A stretch of DNA of 54,087 nucleotides, taken from NCBI GenBank assembly GCA_903924465.1, contig CAIYBN010000117.1:1-54087 (forward strand), read 5' to 3'. Each line of letters opens with the position of its first letter. Within the stretch, counting starts at the first letter, position 1. Both the position numbers and the translations under genes were made by a program. The notes beneath the pieces are model-generated. The model was not told the DNA's origin. It searched no databases and worked only from the letters and a program-made list of their open reading frames with translations. Below, piece after piece: positions 1 to 12,900 of this stretch. Source of the stretch: an uncultured Myxococcales bacterium (GTDB taxonomy: Bacteria > Myxococcota_A > UBA9042).

Positions 1-133
1 CAACTGGTGCGGCAACCCGTGGGGCATGCCGGCGCAAGCACGGTAGCGATTGCCAGTCATTCGCGTGCGGCAGCCGCGATTTATGCCAGCAAACGCGCCA
101 CATTTGACCCACGACCGCTGCCCGACGACATGG

Positions 134-529
134 TCACACAGAGCCAACCGTCAGCGGAATGGCGATCTGACTACCGCACCGGGTGCACCGCGTAATCGGC
201 AGGAACATGAAACCGAGGACCAGGATGCGGCACCGGTTGCAGCGGACTTCGACCGCCATTTCGGCCAGGCGTGCCATGATGCGCAATTTCCGCTCGTCCA
301 GGTGAACGTGGTAGTCGGGTTTGGGTCGAGCCGGAGTCGCGTACTTGTGTGCCGTCGCCGGGCTGACAGCGCATTGCCGTGAAATATCGGCATCGGTGAA
401 GCCGTCGCGCGCCATCCGTTCGATCTCGCGTCGGGTCGCGGGGAGAATCCTCATGTAGCACGATCGCGGCCGCGTGAACTTGGTCGCTGTTTGGTGTGTG
501 GGTGCAGCGAGTTTTGGTGTCTGACTCAT
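134..529 (-). CDS. Small HTH plus zinc-ribbon DNA-binding protein
   Basis: Predicted 131-aa protein. Residues about 30-60 read as a helix-turn-helix (TRREIERMARDGFTDADISR, then a VSPATAHKY recognition helix), like resolvase or transposase HTH modules. The C-terminal third has two CxxC pairs (CNRC and CTRC, 14-15 residues apart), a zinc ribbon resembling the Com family of Mu-like phages. The start was set at 529 because AGGAG lies 5 nt upstream; an in-frame ATG at 568 lacks a ribosome site. It probably binds nucleic acid. No phage or transposase genes adjoin it, so an isolated mobile remnant and a host regulator are both possible. I do not recognise a named family. Confidence 0.68.
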   Translation of the reverse strand: MSQTPKLAAPTHQTATKFTRPRSCYMRILPATRREIERMARDGFTDADISRQCAVSPATAHKYATPARPKPDYHVHLDERKLRIMARLAEMAVEVRCNRCRILVLGFMFLPITRCTRCGSQIAIPLTVGSV

Positions 530-693
530 GGCGGCTCCTGCTGGGCCGATGATCACGGCCACGGTCAAGATACCAAAGCGCCAATCCGCCAGCGAGGCGA
601 ATTCGCGTTACAGCGCCCGCGCCGCGCAGCTGAACTGAACCAAAGGCGCATCGTCGAGATCAACGCCCGAATCGGACCATCACGATCATGGCC

Positions 694-717
694 GATCCTT
701 AGCCAGATCCTTAGCCA
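694..717. repeat. 12-bp perfect tandem duplication
   Basis: The 12-mer gatccttagcca occurs twice head to tail (694-705 and 706-717) in the gap between the HTH gene and tRNA-Leu. No protein gene is supported between 530 and 754. It looks like a simple slippage duplication. Confidence 0.85.
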
Positions 718-754
718 GCGCCCTTTCGCGCCCTACCCCAATCTCGAAAAGTCG

Positions 755-840
755 TACCGGGAACGGGACTTGAACCCGTACAGACCGTCAGGTCCTGAGG
801 ATTTTAAGTCCCCTGCGTCTACCGATTTCGCCATCCCGGT
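755..840 (-). tRNA. tRNA-Leu (anticodon UAA)
   Basis: An 86-nt type II tRNA with a long variable arm. The acceptor arms ACCGGGA and TCCCGGT pair perfectly (756-762 and 834-840). The T-arm contains GTTCAAGTC and the anticodon loop CTTAAAA gives anticodon TAA, which reads UUA. The discriminator is A. CCA is not encoded; the next genomic bases read CGAC. It lies on the same strand as the giant gene, 83 nt past its stop codon, with a strong hairpin between them and no obvious promoter of its own. Confidence 0.93.
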
Positions 841-865
841 GACCTGCGCCACACTTCAAACGCGC

Positions 866-897
866 GCGGCCTGCCAGAAAACTTCCTGACAGGCCGC
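866..897 (-). terminator. Strong hairpin downstream of the giant gene
   Basis: 12-bp inverted repeat (866-877 with 886-897, one G-T wobble, 8-nt loop) beginning 27 nt after the stop codon of the 4453-aa gene. The stem is GC-rich but the run after it on the minus strand has only three T, so it is either a weak intrinsic terminator or an mRNA-end or processing hairpin ahead of tRNA-Leu. Confidence 0.55.
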
Positions 898-923
898 CGC
901 ATCATGCTCATACGATGCTGGAA

Positions 924-3900
924 TTACCAGTTCTTGCCGATGGTATAGGTACCAACGCTCGTCGTCGCGCCCGTGAAGTGTGACGTATCCTGACCCGTGA
1001 CAACGGATGCAGTCTTGGTGCCTGCAAACTTGTTGTTCGAGTAGCTGAACTGGTACGACTGGCAACTGACCGATACCCCGTTGCGGTACACATGGACATA
1101 GTACATGGCGCCGTCATCGACACACTGGGTCATGTCAAAGCCCGTGACGGCCTGAGGGTGGGCGCCCAGCACGTCCGCGAACGAGCTCGGGCCCCAGTTG
1201 GTGCCCATCGGCCAGATTCTCTCAGGATAGGGTGTTCCCTGCCACCAGCCAGCAACACTGCCGACAGAACGTCCGTTCCAGCCAACCGAAACCTGATCAA
1301 ACGTCGACGACGCAGTGCAGTTCAGCTCGCCATACTCCTGGTACATGTTCGTATTGTAGTGACCCGTACGTTGATCCCGGAAGTTGGTGAACCAGTTCAT
1401 GTCAACGTCACCGCAGCAGACCTGATTCCAGCCTGCCGCATTCCCACTGGTGCCGTCGACACCCCTGACGGAACTTCGCGCCGGCACGCCTGTGATGGTC
1501 CACGTGGGGGCCCTGAAGGCAGGCGCCCCAGCGGTGCCCGCCGAAAACGCCACGACGGGTGCAAAGGCCGCCGATGTCGGCACCGTGCCGTCATTGGGGC
1601 CGCGGTAAACGTCAAATACGACACCGTCCGACGAGTTGCCAATGACTGTCGTGAAGTAGACGCGAACGGCATAGTGGTCCGCGCCGGAGTTTGAATCGCT
1701 CGCCCAGAACTTGAACCAGTCATGGTCGGCCGACGTCGCCACAAGTCCGGTGGCAAAATATTCCAAACCGGTTCCCCCCGCCGCGGTTCCGTCAGATACG
1801 GTGTTAAGCACCACCGCATGAGCAGGATCGTTGTTGGGTTCGGCGTCAATGCTATTGGTGTCGCAGGTGCACTCCAGATTGCTTGCGATCGGCGTTATCC
1901 GAACAAAAGTACCGGTGCAATTGCTGAACCCGCAAGCCGCACTTACCGTCGCCGGGCTATTGCACGTCCACACCGCGTTGGCGTGCGGCGCACTGCACGT
2001 TGTTGTCAGGTTAGCCGTCTCGGTGTTGGCAATGGCAGAGCCACTGGCGATGGGGGGAATCGAATTCAGATTCGGCTGCCCGTCGGTCGAGCCATTGCAG
2101 TTGTCGTCGATGTTGTTGCAGAGCTCCGTCGCACCCGGATGAATGGGCTTGCCAGGGAGGGTGGGATACAGGGCGCCACCACGGTCGTCGCAATCGTCAC
2201 CCGTATTGTTCGCGCTGACAGCCAGCGTGTTCGGGCAGAAATGCCCGGGTCCAATCCCCGCTGCCGTGGCGAACATCGCTGCATCGCAGTAACCGTCGGC
2301 ATCGTCATCGCAACCTTCATCCACCGTAGTCCCGTTGACGAAGGAAGTCCCGTTGCCGTTGCAGTTGTTGTCGAAACCGTCGCAGCTGTTTTCCAGCAAA
2401 TTGTGATTGCAGTTCGCGCCACAGACGGTCGGGTCGTCACGACAGTCCGTGTTCGACGTCGTCATCGCCGGTTTGCCGTGAGCGGTCCAATCCCAGGTGT
2501 ATTGACCCAACGCCGCACACGCGACAGTTGAGGTGAGGCTCGGCTCTCCGTCCGCGTCAGCGTCCTTGTAGAACACCTTGCCAGACGCTGCAGTCGGGTT
2601 GTCGTCCGTCAGCCCATTGCAGTCGTCGTCTTGACCGTTGCAGGTCTCATAAGGATACGTTTCCGCCAAAGCACCCGACGTCAAGATCGGGTGAATGCCA
2701 GCCGCGAACAACCAGCATCCAGTGCCAGGCGCCACGTTGGCCGCGCAAGCGACGCCGGCGGCGTCTTTGCCGTCATTGCAGTCGCCACCGCCACGGGTGC
2801 ACACCGCCGGCGTGCCGACCGTGACCTTGTTGACGTCGCAGTGCGTATCGCCGTCCTTGTCGCAGCCTTCGTCGATCTGGGCCGTCCCTCTGCCGTTGTC
2901 TGTGCCGTTCACATACCCAGCCACGCAGTTGTTGTCCACACCATCGCAGATTTCCGGAGCATTGGGATGGATCGCCGCGTCGCTGTCCACGCAGTCGTCG
3001 CCGTACGTGTTGCCGCCAACCGTGGTGTAGGTGAACGGCGTGCTGAAGCACGTGGCCTTGCCCGTCTTCGGGTTCACGATGGTGTGTGCCCCGGAAACCG
3101 TCAGGATGTTGACGTCGCAGTAGCCATCCTTGTCGTCGTCACAACCCTCGTCGATGTTGTTGAATGCATCGCAGTTGTTGTCCACGCCGTCGCAGATTTC
3201 CGCGTTGCCCGGGTACTGGGTTGCTGCACCCGCCAAGCATGCGGCATCGCTGGGCGCACAGGTCGCGCCAGTGGTAACGTTCTTCGAGTCATTGCAGTCG
3301 CCGCCGTTCGCCGGTTTGGCGTAGCCGGCAGGCGGCGCAGTCGGATCACCGCACAGACAGGTGACCGTAGCAGAGCCCCAGCCATCGTGATCCGCGTCCG
3401 TCAGGAAATTCCAGCAGCCCATCGCGCCGGCTTCGTTGATCTGGCCGTTGCAATTGTCGTCGTACGCCGTGGCGCAGTTCTCCTTGGTCGGATTGCCCAC
3501 AGGACCCGGATTCACATAGAAGTTCGTGTCGTTGCAGTCTTTGCCGGAACCGGCAGCGCAAGCCGGATCCGAGGGGCACAGAGCCACCGCGCCGTTTGCA
3601 AGGCTGACCGCCATGGTGACATCGCAGTATCCGTCCTTGTCATCGTCGCAACCCTTGTCAATCACGCCTGAGCAGGAGTCGTCCAGGTTGTTGCAGACCT
3701 CGATGATGCTCACGTTGATGTTGAAGTTGGTGTCGTTGCAGTCTGAACCTGCCTGAGTCGCGCCCACTGCCGGATGCGTTGCCGTACTCGTGACGTCGCA
3801 AAGGGCTGTCGAGGTGATCAACATGGTCGAGTCGCAGAAGCCGTCCAAGTCGTTGTCGCAGCCGTCGTCCTTGCCATTCTTGCAGTCGTTGTCAACGTTG

Positions 3901-6900
3901 TCGCAGATTTCCTGAGCGCCAGGATTGACGGCCTTCTTGGTGTCGTCGCAGTCATTGTTCAACAGCGACGTGTACGAGCCCCACTGGTAGCAGCTAATGT
4001 AGCCCGTGCTGCCCAACGCGCCATACCCGTCGCCATCCGCGTCCGGCCAGAACTTCGTGGTGTTGAATGCGTACACTGAACCACTGCCACCGTCGTTCGG
4101 GTTCGTCACGCCGTCGCAGTTGTCGTCATACGGCGTCGCGCAGTTCTCCTGAACACCCGGATGGATGTCAGCCGCGTTGTCGTTGCAGTCGCCGCCGCCG
4201 GCGCTGCACTTCGGCGAAGAACCAATGAAGGTCGGGCCGGAGCAATATCCGTCGCCGTCGTTGTCCTTGCACGTTTCATCGGTGCCGCCCGCGCAGTTGT
4301 TGTCGATGTTGTCGCAGACTTCCAACGCGCCCGGATTGATGGTCTTCGCTTTCGCCCAGCACGCCGAGTCCCCGACCGCGCAGGCCACGCCGGTTACGGC
4401 ACTGACGCCGTCGTTGCAGTCGCCGCCGCCGTGGGTGCACACGCTACCGACGATGTTGACCACAAGGCTGTTGACGGTTTGCATGTTGCTGTCGCAGTAG
4501 CCGTCCTGGTCCTTGTCGCAGCCCTCGTCGATCTGGCCATTGCAGTTGTTGTCCAAGCCGTCGCAGATTTCCACGGCGGTCGGCGCATTCAGGATCGGGC
4601 TCTGCGGGAAAACGGAGCTCACCAGGTCATTGCAGTCGTCGCCCTTGCCGCCGGTGATGGTGGTCCACTTGCAGATGGCGCCGACCTGAGTCGCCGCTGA
4701 GGTGACGGTCATCTGGCTGTCGCAGAAGCCGTCTTTGTCCTTATCACAGCCTTCGTCGATGATCTTGTTGCAGTTCTGGTCGACGTTGTCGCAGATTTCC
4801 GACTGCTTCGGGTTGATCCCAAAGCCCGTCGCGACCGTGTCATTGCAGTCGCCGCCGCCGTCCGTGCAGACCGGTGGCTTGCCAATGGTGAGAATCGTCG
4901 CGTCGCAGTACGTGTCGCCGTCCTTGTTGCAACCTTCGTCGATGGCGGTCGTCGTGCCGCTGACGCCATTCACAAATCCAGTCTGGCAGTTGTTGTCCAG
5001 GTTATCGCAGATTTCGGTCATGCCCGGATTCTGGCTTGCCGCCGCTGCCAAGCACGCCGTGTCGCCGCTGGTGCAGGAGCCACCGTCGTTGCAGTCGCCG
5101 CTGAGCGACGAGACGTAAGAGCCCTGAGCGAAGCACTGCTTCTGGCTGCCACCCGTGGCGGGGCCGTAGCCGTCCTTGTCCACGTCAACGTAGAACAACA
5201 CGCTGCCCGTGGCGTTGATGTCGTTCTGCGAGCCGTCGCAGTTGTTGTCGATACCGTCGCCGCAGATTTCCGTCTTGCCGGGATTGACGTTGGCGTTGTT
5301 GTCGTCGCAGTCGCCGAGGTGACCGCCAGTGGCTACGTTGATGGTGTATGGGGCGGTCGCGATGCACGTGCACTGCGACACGCCGACGCCGTAAAGGTCG
5401 CCGTCAAAGTCGAGGTTGAACGTGATGCAATTGAGCGCGCCCGCATCGTTGGTGCCGTTGATGCAGTTGTCGTCCCAGCCGGTCAGGCAATCTTCCTTGA
5501 CACCAGGATTGATGTTGTAGTTGTTGTCGTCGCAGTCGCCACCGCCGTTCGGGCAAGTATCTTTCGGCGCGCCAATTGTGGTCTTCGTGGAGTCACAGTA
5601 GCCGTCGTGATCCTTGTCGCAGCCGTCGTCGATCACGCCGTTGCAGTCGTTGTCGACGCCATCGCAGATTTCCTGCGCCAACGGGTGGACCAGATTGTTG
5701 AGATCGTTGCAGTCACCCGCGTTGGTGCCCGTGCTGGTCCCAACCGCGTGGCAGTAGCACGTCGTCGGCTTGTTCTTGTCCGAATACGTGTCACCGTCAA
5801 TGTCGACACCAAACTGGTTGCAGCCGTTCGCGCCGATGTCATTGCTGTCACCGTTGCAGTTATCGTCGATGTTGACGGTGTTGCACTGCTCCTGCATGCC
5901 CGGGTTGATGAACTTGTTCGTGTCGTCGCAGTCGCCGCCAACCCAAGCAGTGCCATTCCAAACCTTGCCGCCCAGCGTGCAGACGTTCGGGAAGTTGTTG
6001 CCCGACTTGACCGTCACCATGTTGGCGTCGCAGTAGAAGTCCCCGTCGTCGTCACAGCCCTCGTCCGTGCCGTTGATGCCGAGGCTGCAGTTGTTGTCGA
6101 GACCGTCGCAAAGCTCTGGCTGGCCAGGGTTGATGTTCGCGTTCGTGTCCACGCAGTCGCCGCCGCCCGCCGCGCACACGTTCGGGAAGCCGACCGTCAC
6201 CATGGCCGAGTCGCAGAACTTGTCGCCGTCCTTATTGCAGCCTTCATCGACGCCGTTCACGCAATTGTCGTCGATGTCGTTGCACTTCTCAGTCTCGCCG
6301 GGGTTGACGTCCTTGTTCGCGTCGTTGCAGTCCGCAGCTGCGGTCATCAAAGCCACGTACGGCGCGCTGCCCTCGCAGAAGCACTTCGACAAGCCCGGCA
6401 AGCCGTAGCCGTCGCCGTCGCCGTCGAGCGCAAACGTCGTGCAGCCAAGCGCGTCCTGGTCATTGGTATCCAAGTTGCAGTTGTCGTCGTACGGCGTCGC
6501 ACAATTCTCGGGCTGACCGGGGTGCACGAGCGGATTGCTGTCGTCGCAATCGCCGCCCGTCTTGCCGGTGTAACCGCCCTCAGGCACGCACAAGCACTTG
6601 GCGGCGATGAGGCCAAAGCCGTCCGCGTCCGCGTCCTGATAGAAGTTCTTGCAGTTGACGGCGCCTTCGTCGTTCAAGTTGCCGTTGCAGTTGTCGTCCT
6701 TGCCGTTGCCGCAGATTTCCGGCGCATTCGGATGGACGGTGTTGTCGTAGTCGTCGCAGTCACCGGTGCCGGCCGAGCAAACGAGCGGCGAACCGACGAT
6801 GGCCCAGTCCTTGTCGCAGTAGCCGTCACTGTCCTTGTCGCAGCCGTTGTCCACCACGCCGTCGCAGTCGTCGTCGATGTTGTCGCAGACTTCCTTGAGC

Positions 6901-9900
6901 AGATTCGGGTGAATCGCCGAGCCACCGCAATTCGGCGCATTGGACGGATTCGTCGTGCACGCGTCTGGGTAATCGTTGCAGTCGCCGCCACCGTTCGGGC
7001 AAGCCGTAGGCGTGCCGATGATTTGTTTGGACGAGTCGCAGTAGCCGTCGCCGTCCTTGTCGCAGCTCTCATCCACAACCGTGTTGCAGTTGTTGTCGAT
7101 GTTGTCGCAGATTTCCTGCGCCGCCGGGTTGATCGCTGCCGCAGCTGCCAAGCAAGCCGCATCGCCAGTCGCACAGGTCAGGCCAGTGACAACGTCTTTG
7201 CCGTCGTTGCAGTCGCCGCTCGCTCCGGCGGTAAAGTTGCCAGCCGCCGCGCACAAGCACTTCGCGCTCGGCGTGCCGTAGCCGTCCTGATCGACGTCCG
7301 CGTAGAACACCGTGCACAGCAGCGCGCCCGCGTCGTTCTGCGAGCCGTTGCAGTTGTTGTCGATACCGTCGCCGCAGACTTCAGCCTTGCCGGGGTTGAC
7401 GTCAAAGTTGTTGTCGTCGCAGTCGCCGCCGCCGTTGATGCAGACGGTGTTGCCCGTCACGATTTCCTTGCCGATCGCGCAGTAGCCGTCGCCGTCCACA
7501 TCGCAGCCGTTGTCAATCACGCCATCGCAGTCGTCGTCGATGCCGTTGCAGATTTCGATCACGCCGGGATTGATCGCCGCGGTCGTGTCGTCGCAGTCCG
7601 CAGTCTTCTTGGCTTTGAACAGGCCGACAGGCGTGCAGTAGCACTTGAAGTCCTTGGTGCCGTAGCCGTCGTTGTCGACGTCTTTGAAGAACACGGTGCA
7701 GTTGTCCGCGTTTTCATCGTTGATGTTCGTCGGAATGTCGCAGTTGTCGTCGTACGGCGTCAGGCAGTCTTCCGTCGCGCCGGGATGAACCGCCGGGTTG
7801 GTGTCGTCGCAGTCGTTACCGCCACCTGGGCAGACCAGCGGAGCGCCCAAGGTGATCATGTTCGCGTCGCAGTAACCGTCCAGATCGTCGTCGCAGCCTT
7901 CGTCCACCTGCCCATCGGAGTTGTTGTCGATGTTGTCGCAGATTTCCTGACCGGCCGGGTTGATCGAAGGATCGTTGTCGTTCGTGTCGCCAGGGCCGTT
8001 CGGGCAAACGCCGGGCGGTGTGCCGCCGGAGCCCATGCACGTCACCTGGATATCCAGCACCTTGGCCTGGCCTGGGCATCCGTCGCCCAACAGCGACGAG
8101 CCGATCGTGATCGAGCAAGTCGACTTCTTGAGGCAAGCCGCCTTGACAGCCTGCAACGCCGAGGCGCCCACGCAGGTGCCAGCCTTGTAGGTGCCACATA
8201 CGCCAGTCGGATTGCCGAAGCTGGCAAAGTCGACAGACGTGATCGTCCGGCCCACTTCGCAAGCGACCGAGAGCATGGCGCCTTCTTGGCCTTGACCGCA
8301 CTGCTGACTGGTCACGCCGATGGACACGTAGCCCATCGTCGCGTCGCAATAGCCGTCCTTGTCGTCGTCACAGCCTTCGTCGATCACGCCATCGCAGTTG
8401 TCGTCGATGTTGTTGCAGACTTCGATCGCGCCCGGGTAGACGAAGAAGTTGGCATCGTTGCAATCGCCAGGCGCTGGCGCAGTGTAGTCGCCAGCCGCAA
8501 TGCACAAGCACTGCAAGCCGCTGTTGCCGATCGGATTGGCACCAGCGCCGTCGCCGTCAAGATCGCGATAGAAGTCCGTGCACCCTTGGGCGTTCTGATC
8601 GTTCTGGCTGCCGTTGCAGTTGTCATCCACGCCATTGCCGCAGATTTCAATCATGTTCGGGTTGACCTTCTTGTTGTTGTCGTCGCAGTCACCACCCTTC
8701 GTGACGCTCAAGGTCGTGGTCGGCAAGCACAGGCAGCTTGGGCTGCCGCCGCCGAAACCATCAATATCTTGATCGGCCCAATAGTTGGTGCAGCCGCTAC
8801 CGTCGCCAAATGTGCCGCCCTCGTCGGTTTGACCGTTGCAGTTGTCGTCCTTGTAGTTGCCGCACAGGTCGGCTTGGCCCGGGTGAATCGTGCCGGCGGC
8901 GTCGTTGCAGTCGCCGCTGCCGTTGGGGCAAATCGGTGGCAGGCCCACGACGGTCATGGTCTTGTCGCACCAGCCATCGCCGTCCTTGTCGCAGCCTTCG
9001 TCAAACTGGCCGTCGCAGTTGTTGTCGACACCGTCGCAGATTTCGCCGCACGCCGCGTCGCCGCAGCAGGAAGCGAGATCCTGACAGTCAACCAAGCCGT
9101 TGTTGTTGTTGTCGATGCCGTCGTTGCAGATTTCCGGATCGCCGCAGGTCACCTGCAACGTCAACTGCGTGGCCTGAAGGGTCGGCGTGTCCACCATGAT
9201 GTAGTAGATCTCGTTGGCCGCAGCCGCGAAGTTCTTGGTGCCAACGCCCGTTTCCGCAATGCACTCGGTCGGCGCGCAAACATCTGCCACCGTGCGCGTC
9301 ACGAAGACGCGAGCGTCAGCAGTGGGCGTGCCGGTCACGGTCAAAGTCGCCGGACGCGACGATGTCGTGGAGAAGGTGTAGCCCATTTCCTTGCCGAGGA
9401 AGAGCTTCGTCGGGTCGCAGCCGTAGGACTTGACCGCGGCGGTCGAACCGGTGCCGCCCGTCACCACGGTGATCTGGTCGCCGCAGCCGAGCAACTGATT
9501 GCTCAAGCACGTGCACTTGTTCTGGAAAAAGCACTCGCCTTTGGTGCAAGTGTCGATCGTGCAGTCGTCCTGATCGTTGCAGTCGCCATCGACGAGGCAG
9601 TCAATGAAGCCGTTGTCGAAGAAGGACAGGATGCGGCCAATCATCGCGCTGGGCGCGTCGCCGGTGACGCCGGTCATGACGCCCGCGAAAGGAGTCGAGG
9701 ACGCGACCGTACGGAAGCCCGCGTCGTCGTCGTGGCCCACTTGCACCCATGGCTGGTCAAACGTGCCGTTGCTCTTCAGCATGTTCTGCGTGCGGTGGAC
9801 TTCTTCCTTGGCCGAAATCGAGTCGTTGCTGTCGTTGAACGCGTTCGACTGGCTGAAGCCAAAGTTGTACACCTTGGGTCCGCCGTTGACGATGGTCGAC

Positions 9901-12900
9901 AGGTCCTTGTAGATGCTATAGCCCAGCAACTGCGCGGAGATGCCTTCCGGCACGCTGTCGGCAAGGCCATTGACCTTGAACGAGGCATGCAACGACGTGG
10001 GCGGGTCATACTGCCACGTGTCGCCACCTTCCATGTACAGACGACCGCCGCCGTTCAGGTAGGTCTGGAACTTGGTCGACTCGCCTTCGGTCAGCACATG
10101 GTTGTCCGGGTAGACACCGAGAACCAGGAACACGGCTTCGAATTGCGAGAAGCTCGCGTAGAGGCTCATATCGTCAATATGCTGCACGACTTTGCCCGGT
10201 GCCGCGGCGTTCAAGCCAGCGACCAACGCGTCGCCCAGGTTCGACGGAACCGTGGTCGGGCGGACGATCAGATAGCCACCGTTGTACGATACCGTGATAT
10301 TGAACGTGCAAATGCTGTACAGCGCGCCGTCGCTCACCTTGATCTTGATTGTGTGCGTACCGATGTCCGCCAGATCCGTCGGATTGATCGTCAGCGTGCT
10401 GTTCCACGACTTGTCCAGCCAGAAGTACATCGCGCTCGACAGCGAGACGAACGCCGGGCCTTCGACAATCTGGAAGAACAACAGATCGCCGGCATCCGGA
10501 TCCTTGGCTTTGAGCGGAATCGTCTTCTTGGTCTGGAACGGCACGACCTGATTCACCGGGCAGGTCACCATGGACGGCTTGCCGCCCTTGACGATGCAGA
10601 CGTTGTCGAGGCTGAAGTTCAGGACATCGAAGGTCGACGCGCCCTGCAGGCAGAAAGCCAAGCGCAAGCCATTGGAACCAGTCAAACCTGACGGGCCGGT
10701 CGGCAGCTTCACGTCCAGCGTCTCTGGACCAAAGTTCTTGCTCGCCGTCGTCGATTCGATCACCGTCGCGGTCGACCAGTCCGCATTGGCGCCGTCCAGC
10801 GAGCCGAGAATCGTGATCTGCGTCGAGTTGGAATTCCACTCAAACGCGTGGTCGTACTGCAGCGTGATGGTGTTTGCGCCCGCCGCCTGAATGATAGGCG
10901 ACTGCAAGCAGGTGCCGTACGTGGTCTTCGTCGGCGTCCAGGAGAAGTTGGCGTAGCCGTCCGGGCCCAGCGAGCCCGTATTCTGGACGCTCCAGTTTGC
11001 CGGATTCTGCGTCGGATTCGCGAACGTCGTCATGTCGCCGATCATCGGATTCCAGCCCATGCCATGCAGCGTGGTCGGCGCTTCGAAGGACTGGCAGTAG
11101 CCGATGTTCACCGTGCAGACGTCCTGGTTCTGCGCCACGCACTTGGTCGAGCCATTGCCGTTGCCCGCATCCACGCAGATGCCCTTCTGGCATTCCGTAT
11201 TGAGATACGCGCAGTCGACGTCTTGCGACGCGGGCTTGCAGCAGATCAGAATGCCGGACGTCGTGTCGCCATGGAAGCAGCTGTGCTGGCCGGTGCAGTA
11301 GTCCGCGGTGCAGTCGTTGTGGTCATCGCAGTCGGTCTTGTCCATGCAGCATTCGGCGATCGGGTTGTTGTGGCAGTTGCCCGCGCCGTCGCAGTAGTCC
11401 TGGGTGCACAAGTTGTTGTCGTTGCAGTCGATGCCCGCGATCGCCGATTCCGCCGTGCACGCCTGGCAATTCGGGTCCGGAACCGTGTACGTGCAGAGGT
11501 AGTGGTCGCCAGAAACTTGCTTCGTGTCGCAGATGTCCGCGGTGCACTTGTTGCCGTCAAAGCAGTCTGCGTTGGACTTGCAGCAGCCGTCCTTGGGCGC
11601 CGAGTGGTGGCACTGGTTCGCTTCGCAGTAGTCAATCGTGCAGGAATTCTTGTCGTCGCAGATCGTCAGGGCGTCCGCATCGGTGGTGCAGCAGTTGGCC
11701 TTGGCCGAGTGCGCGCACTGGAAATTCACGCAGGTGTCGTTGGTGCACACCACTTTGTCGTCGCACTGGATATCGGTCGTGCAGCAGCCGGGCGCAGGCG
11801 AGTGCGTACACTGGCCGCAGCCGGTGGACGAGTCGCACGCGTCGATCGTGCAGCCGTTGGCGTCGTCGCAGTCCAGATCGCTGGAGCAGGCATACGGATT
11901 GGGCTTGTAAATGCACATGTTGTTCGAGCCGCAGACATCGAGCGTGTGGCAATCGTTGTCGTTGCAATCGGCGGGCGAATTGCAGCAGCCGACCACGCCA
12001 TTCGGGGTGTGCTGGCAGACGTTGTTGTTGGCGTCGCACGGCGGTTGCGCAGGCCAGCCGAGAAATGTCTTGAGATACAGGTCACCGGTGCTGCCCGTGC
12101 CGTCAAGATACGGTGTGAAGGGTCCGGTCGCCGCGGTTGGGGAGTACGAGGCCGGTGGCGCACCGTTGTACGCGTTGGCGCGCTCGAGGAACTGAATCGC
12201 CGGGTCCAGCGCATGGACCAGAACGAAATACTGAACGTTGGGAGCAATCGCCACGCTGCCAAACCCGGTCACCGATACCAGCTGTTGGCCAGCGGTCGGC
12301 GTCGGCAGTGTCGCGAGCGCCACGGCCCCAAGTTGCACGGTATTGCCCGCGATGGGGTCGCCCGACCAGATGGAAACCTCCAGCTTCGCGCTCGGGTTGA
12401 GGTTGGTGTTGACGACCGGGATGTCGAGCTGCACCAGAGAACCGCCGGTCAATGAAGCCGACACGAAGGGCTGCGCATAGTAATTCGTGCCCGACGGGAA
12501 GTACGTCGAGGGCAAGCCCGTGATGACCACGTCTGCCGCTTGCGAGGCCGCGGCACCGCAGCCGGTCTGAATCTTGCAGCTGTCGATCGTGCACGAGTTC
12601 TTGTCGTCGCATGTGCCAGCGTTGTTGTCTTCGCAGCAGTCCGGCTTGTTGCCGTCCTTCGGGTAAATGCAGGCGTGGTTGATGCAGAGGTCAGCGGTGC
12701 AGATCTTGCCGTCCGAGCACTGCGAATCCTGATCGCAGCACGCCATGTTCGACTGCGTGTGCGTGCAGGTATGCGCGACCGTGTCACAGGCGTCCGCGGT
12801 GCAGAACTTCTGGTCATTGCAATCGATGATCGTGTTGCAGCATTCCGCCTTCTTCGCGTGAATGCACTGCGCAGCGTCCAAGCCGGCCACGATCGGGCAA

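Noticed and set aside
1..195. Frame open from the left edge, possibly the end of a gene
   Set aside because: It is short, overlaps the HTH gene on the other strand and shows no recognisable sequence; its status needs the sequence to the left.
491..889. Open frame containing RERDLNPYRPSGPEDFKSPA
   Set aside because: It is the antisense read-through of tRNA-Leu, another common spurious annotation.
5319..10691. A 1790-codon open frame on the plus strand, and others at 12540-14300 and 10848-12455
   Set aside because: They are the exact antisense of the giant gene. Its Asp, Asn and Cys codons read as Val, Ile and Ala on the other strand and rarely give stops. The resulting Val/Ala-rich translation has no protein-like domain and no ribosome site.
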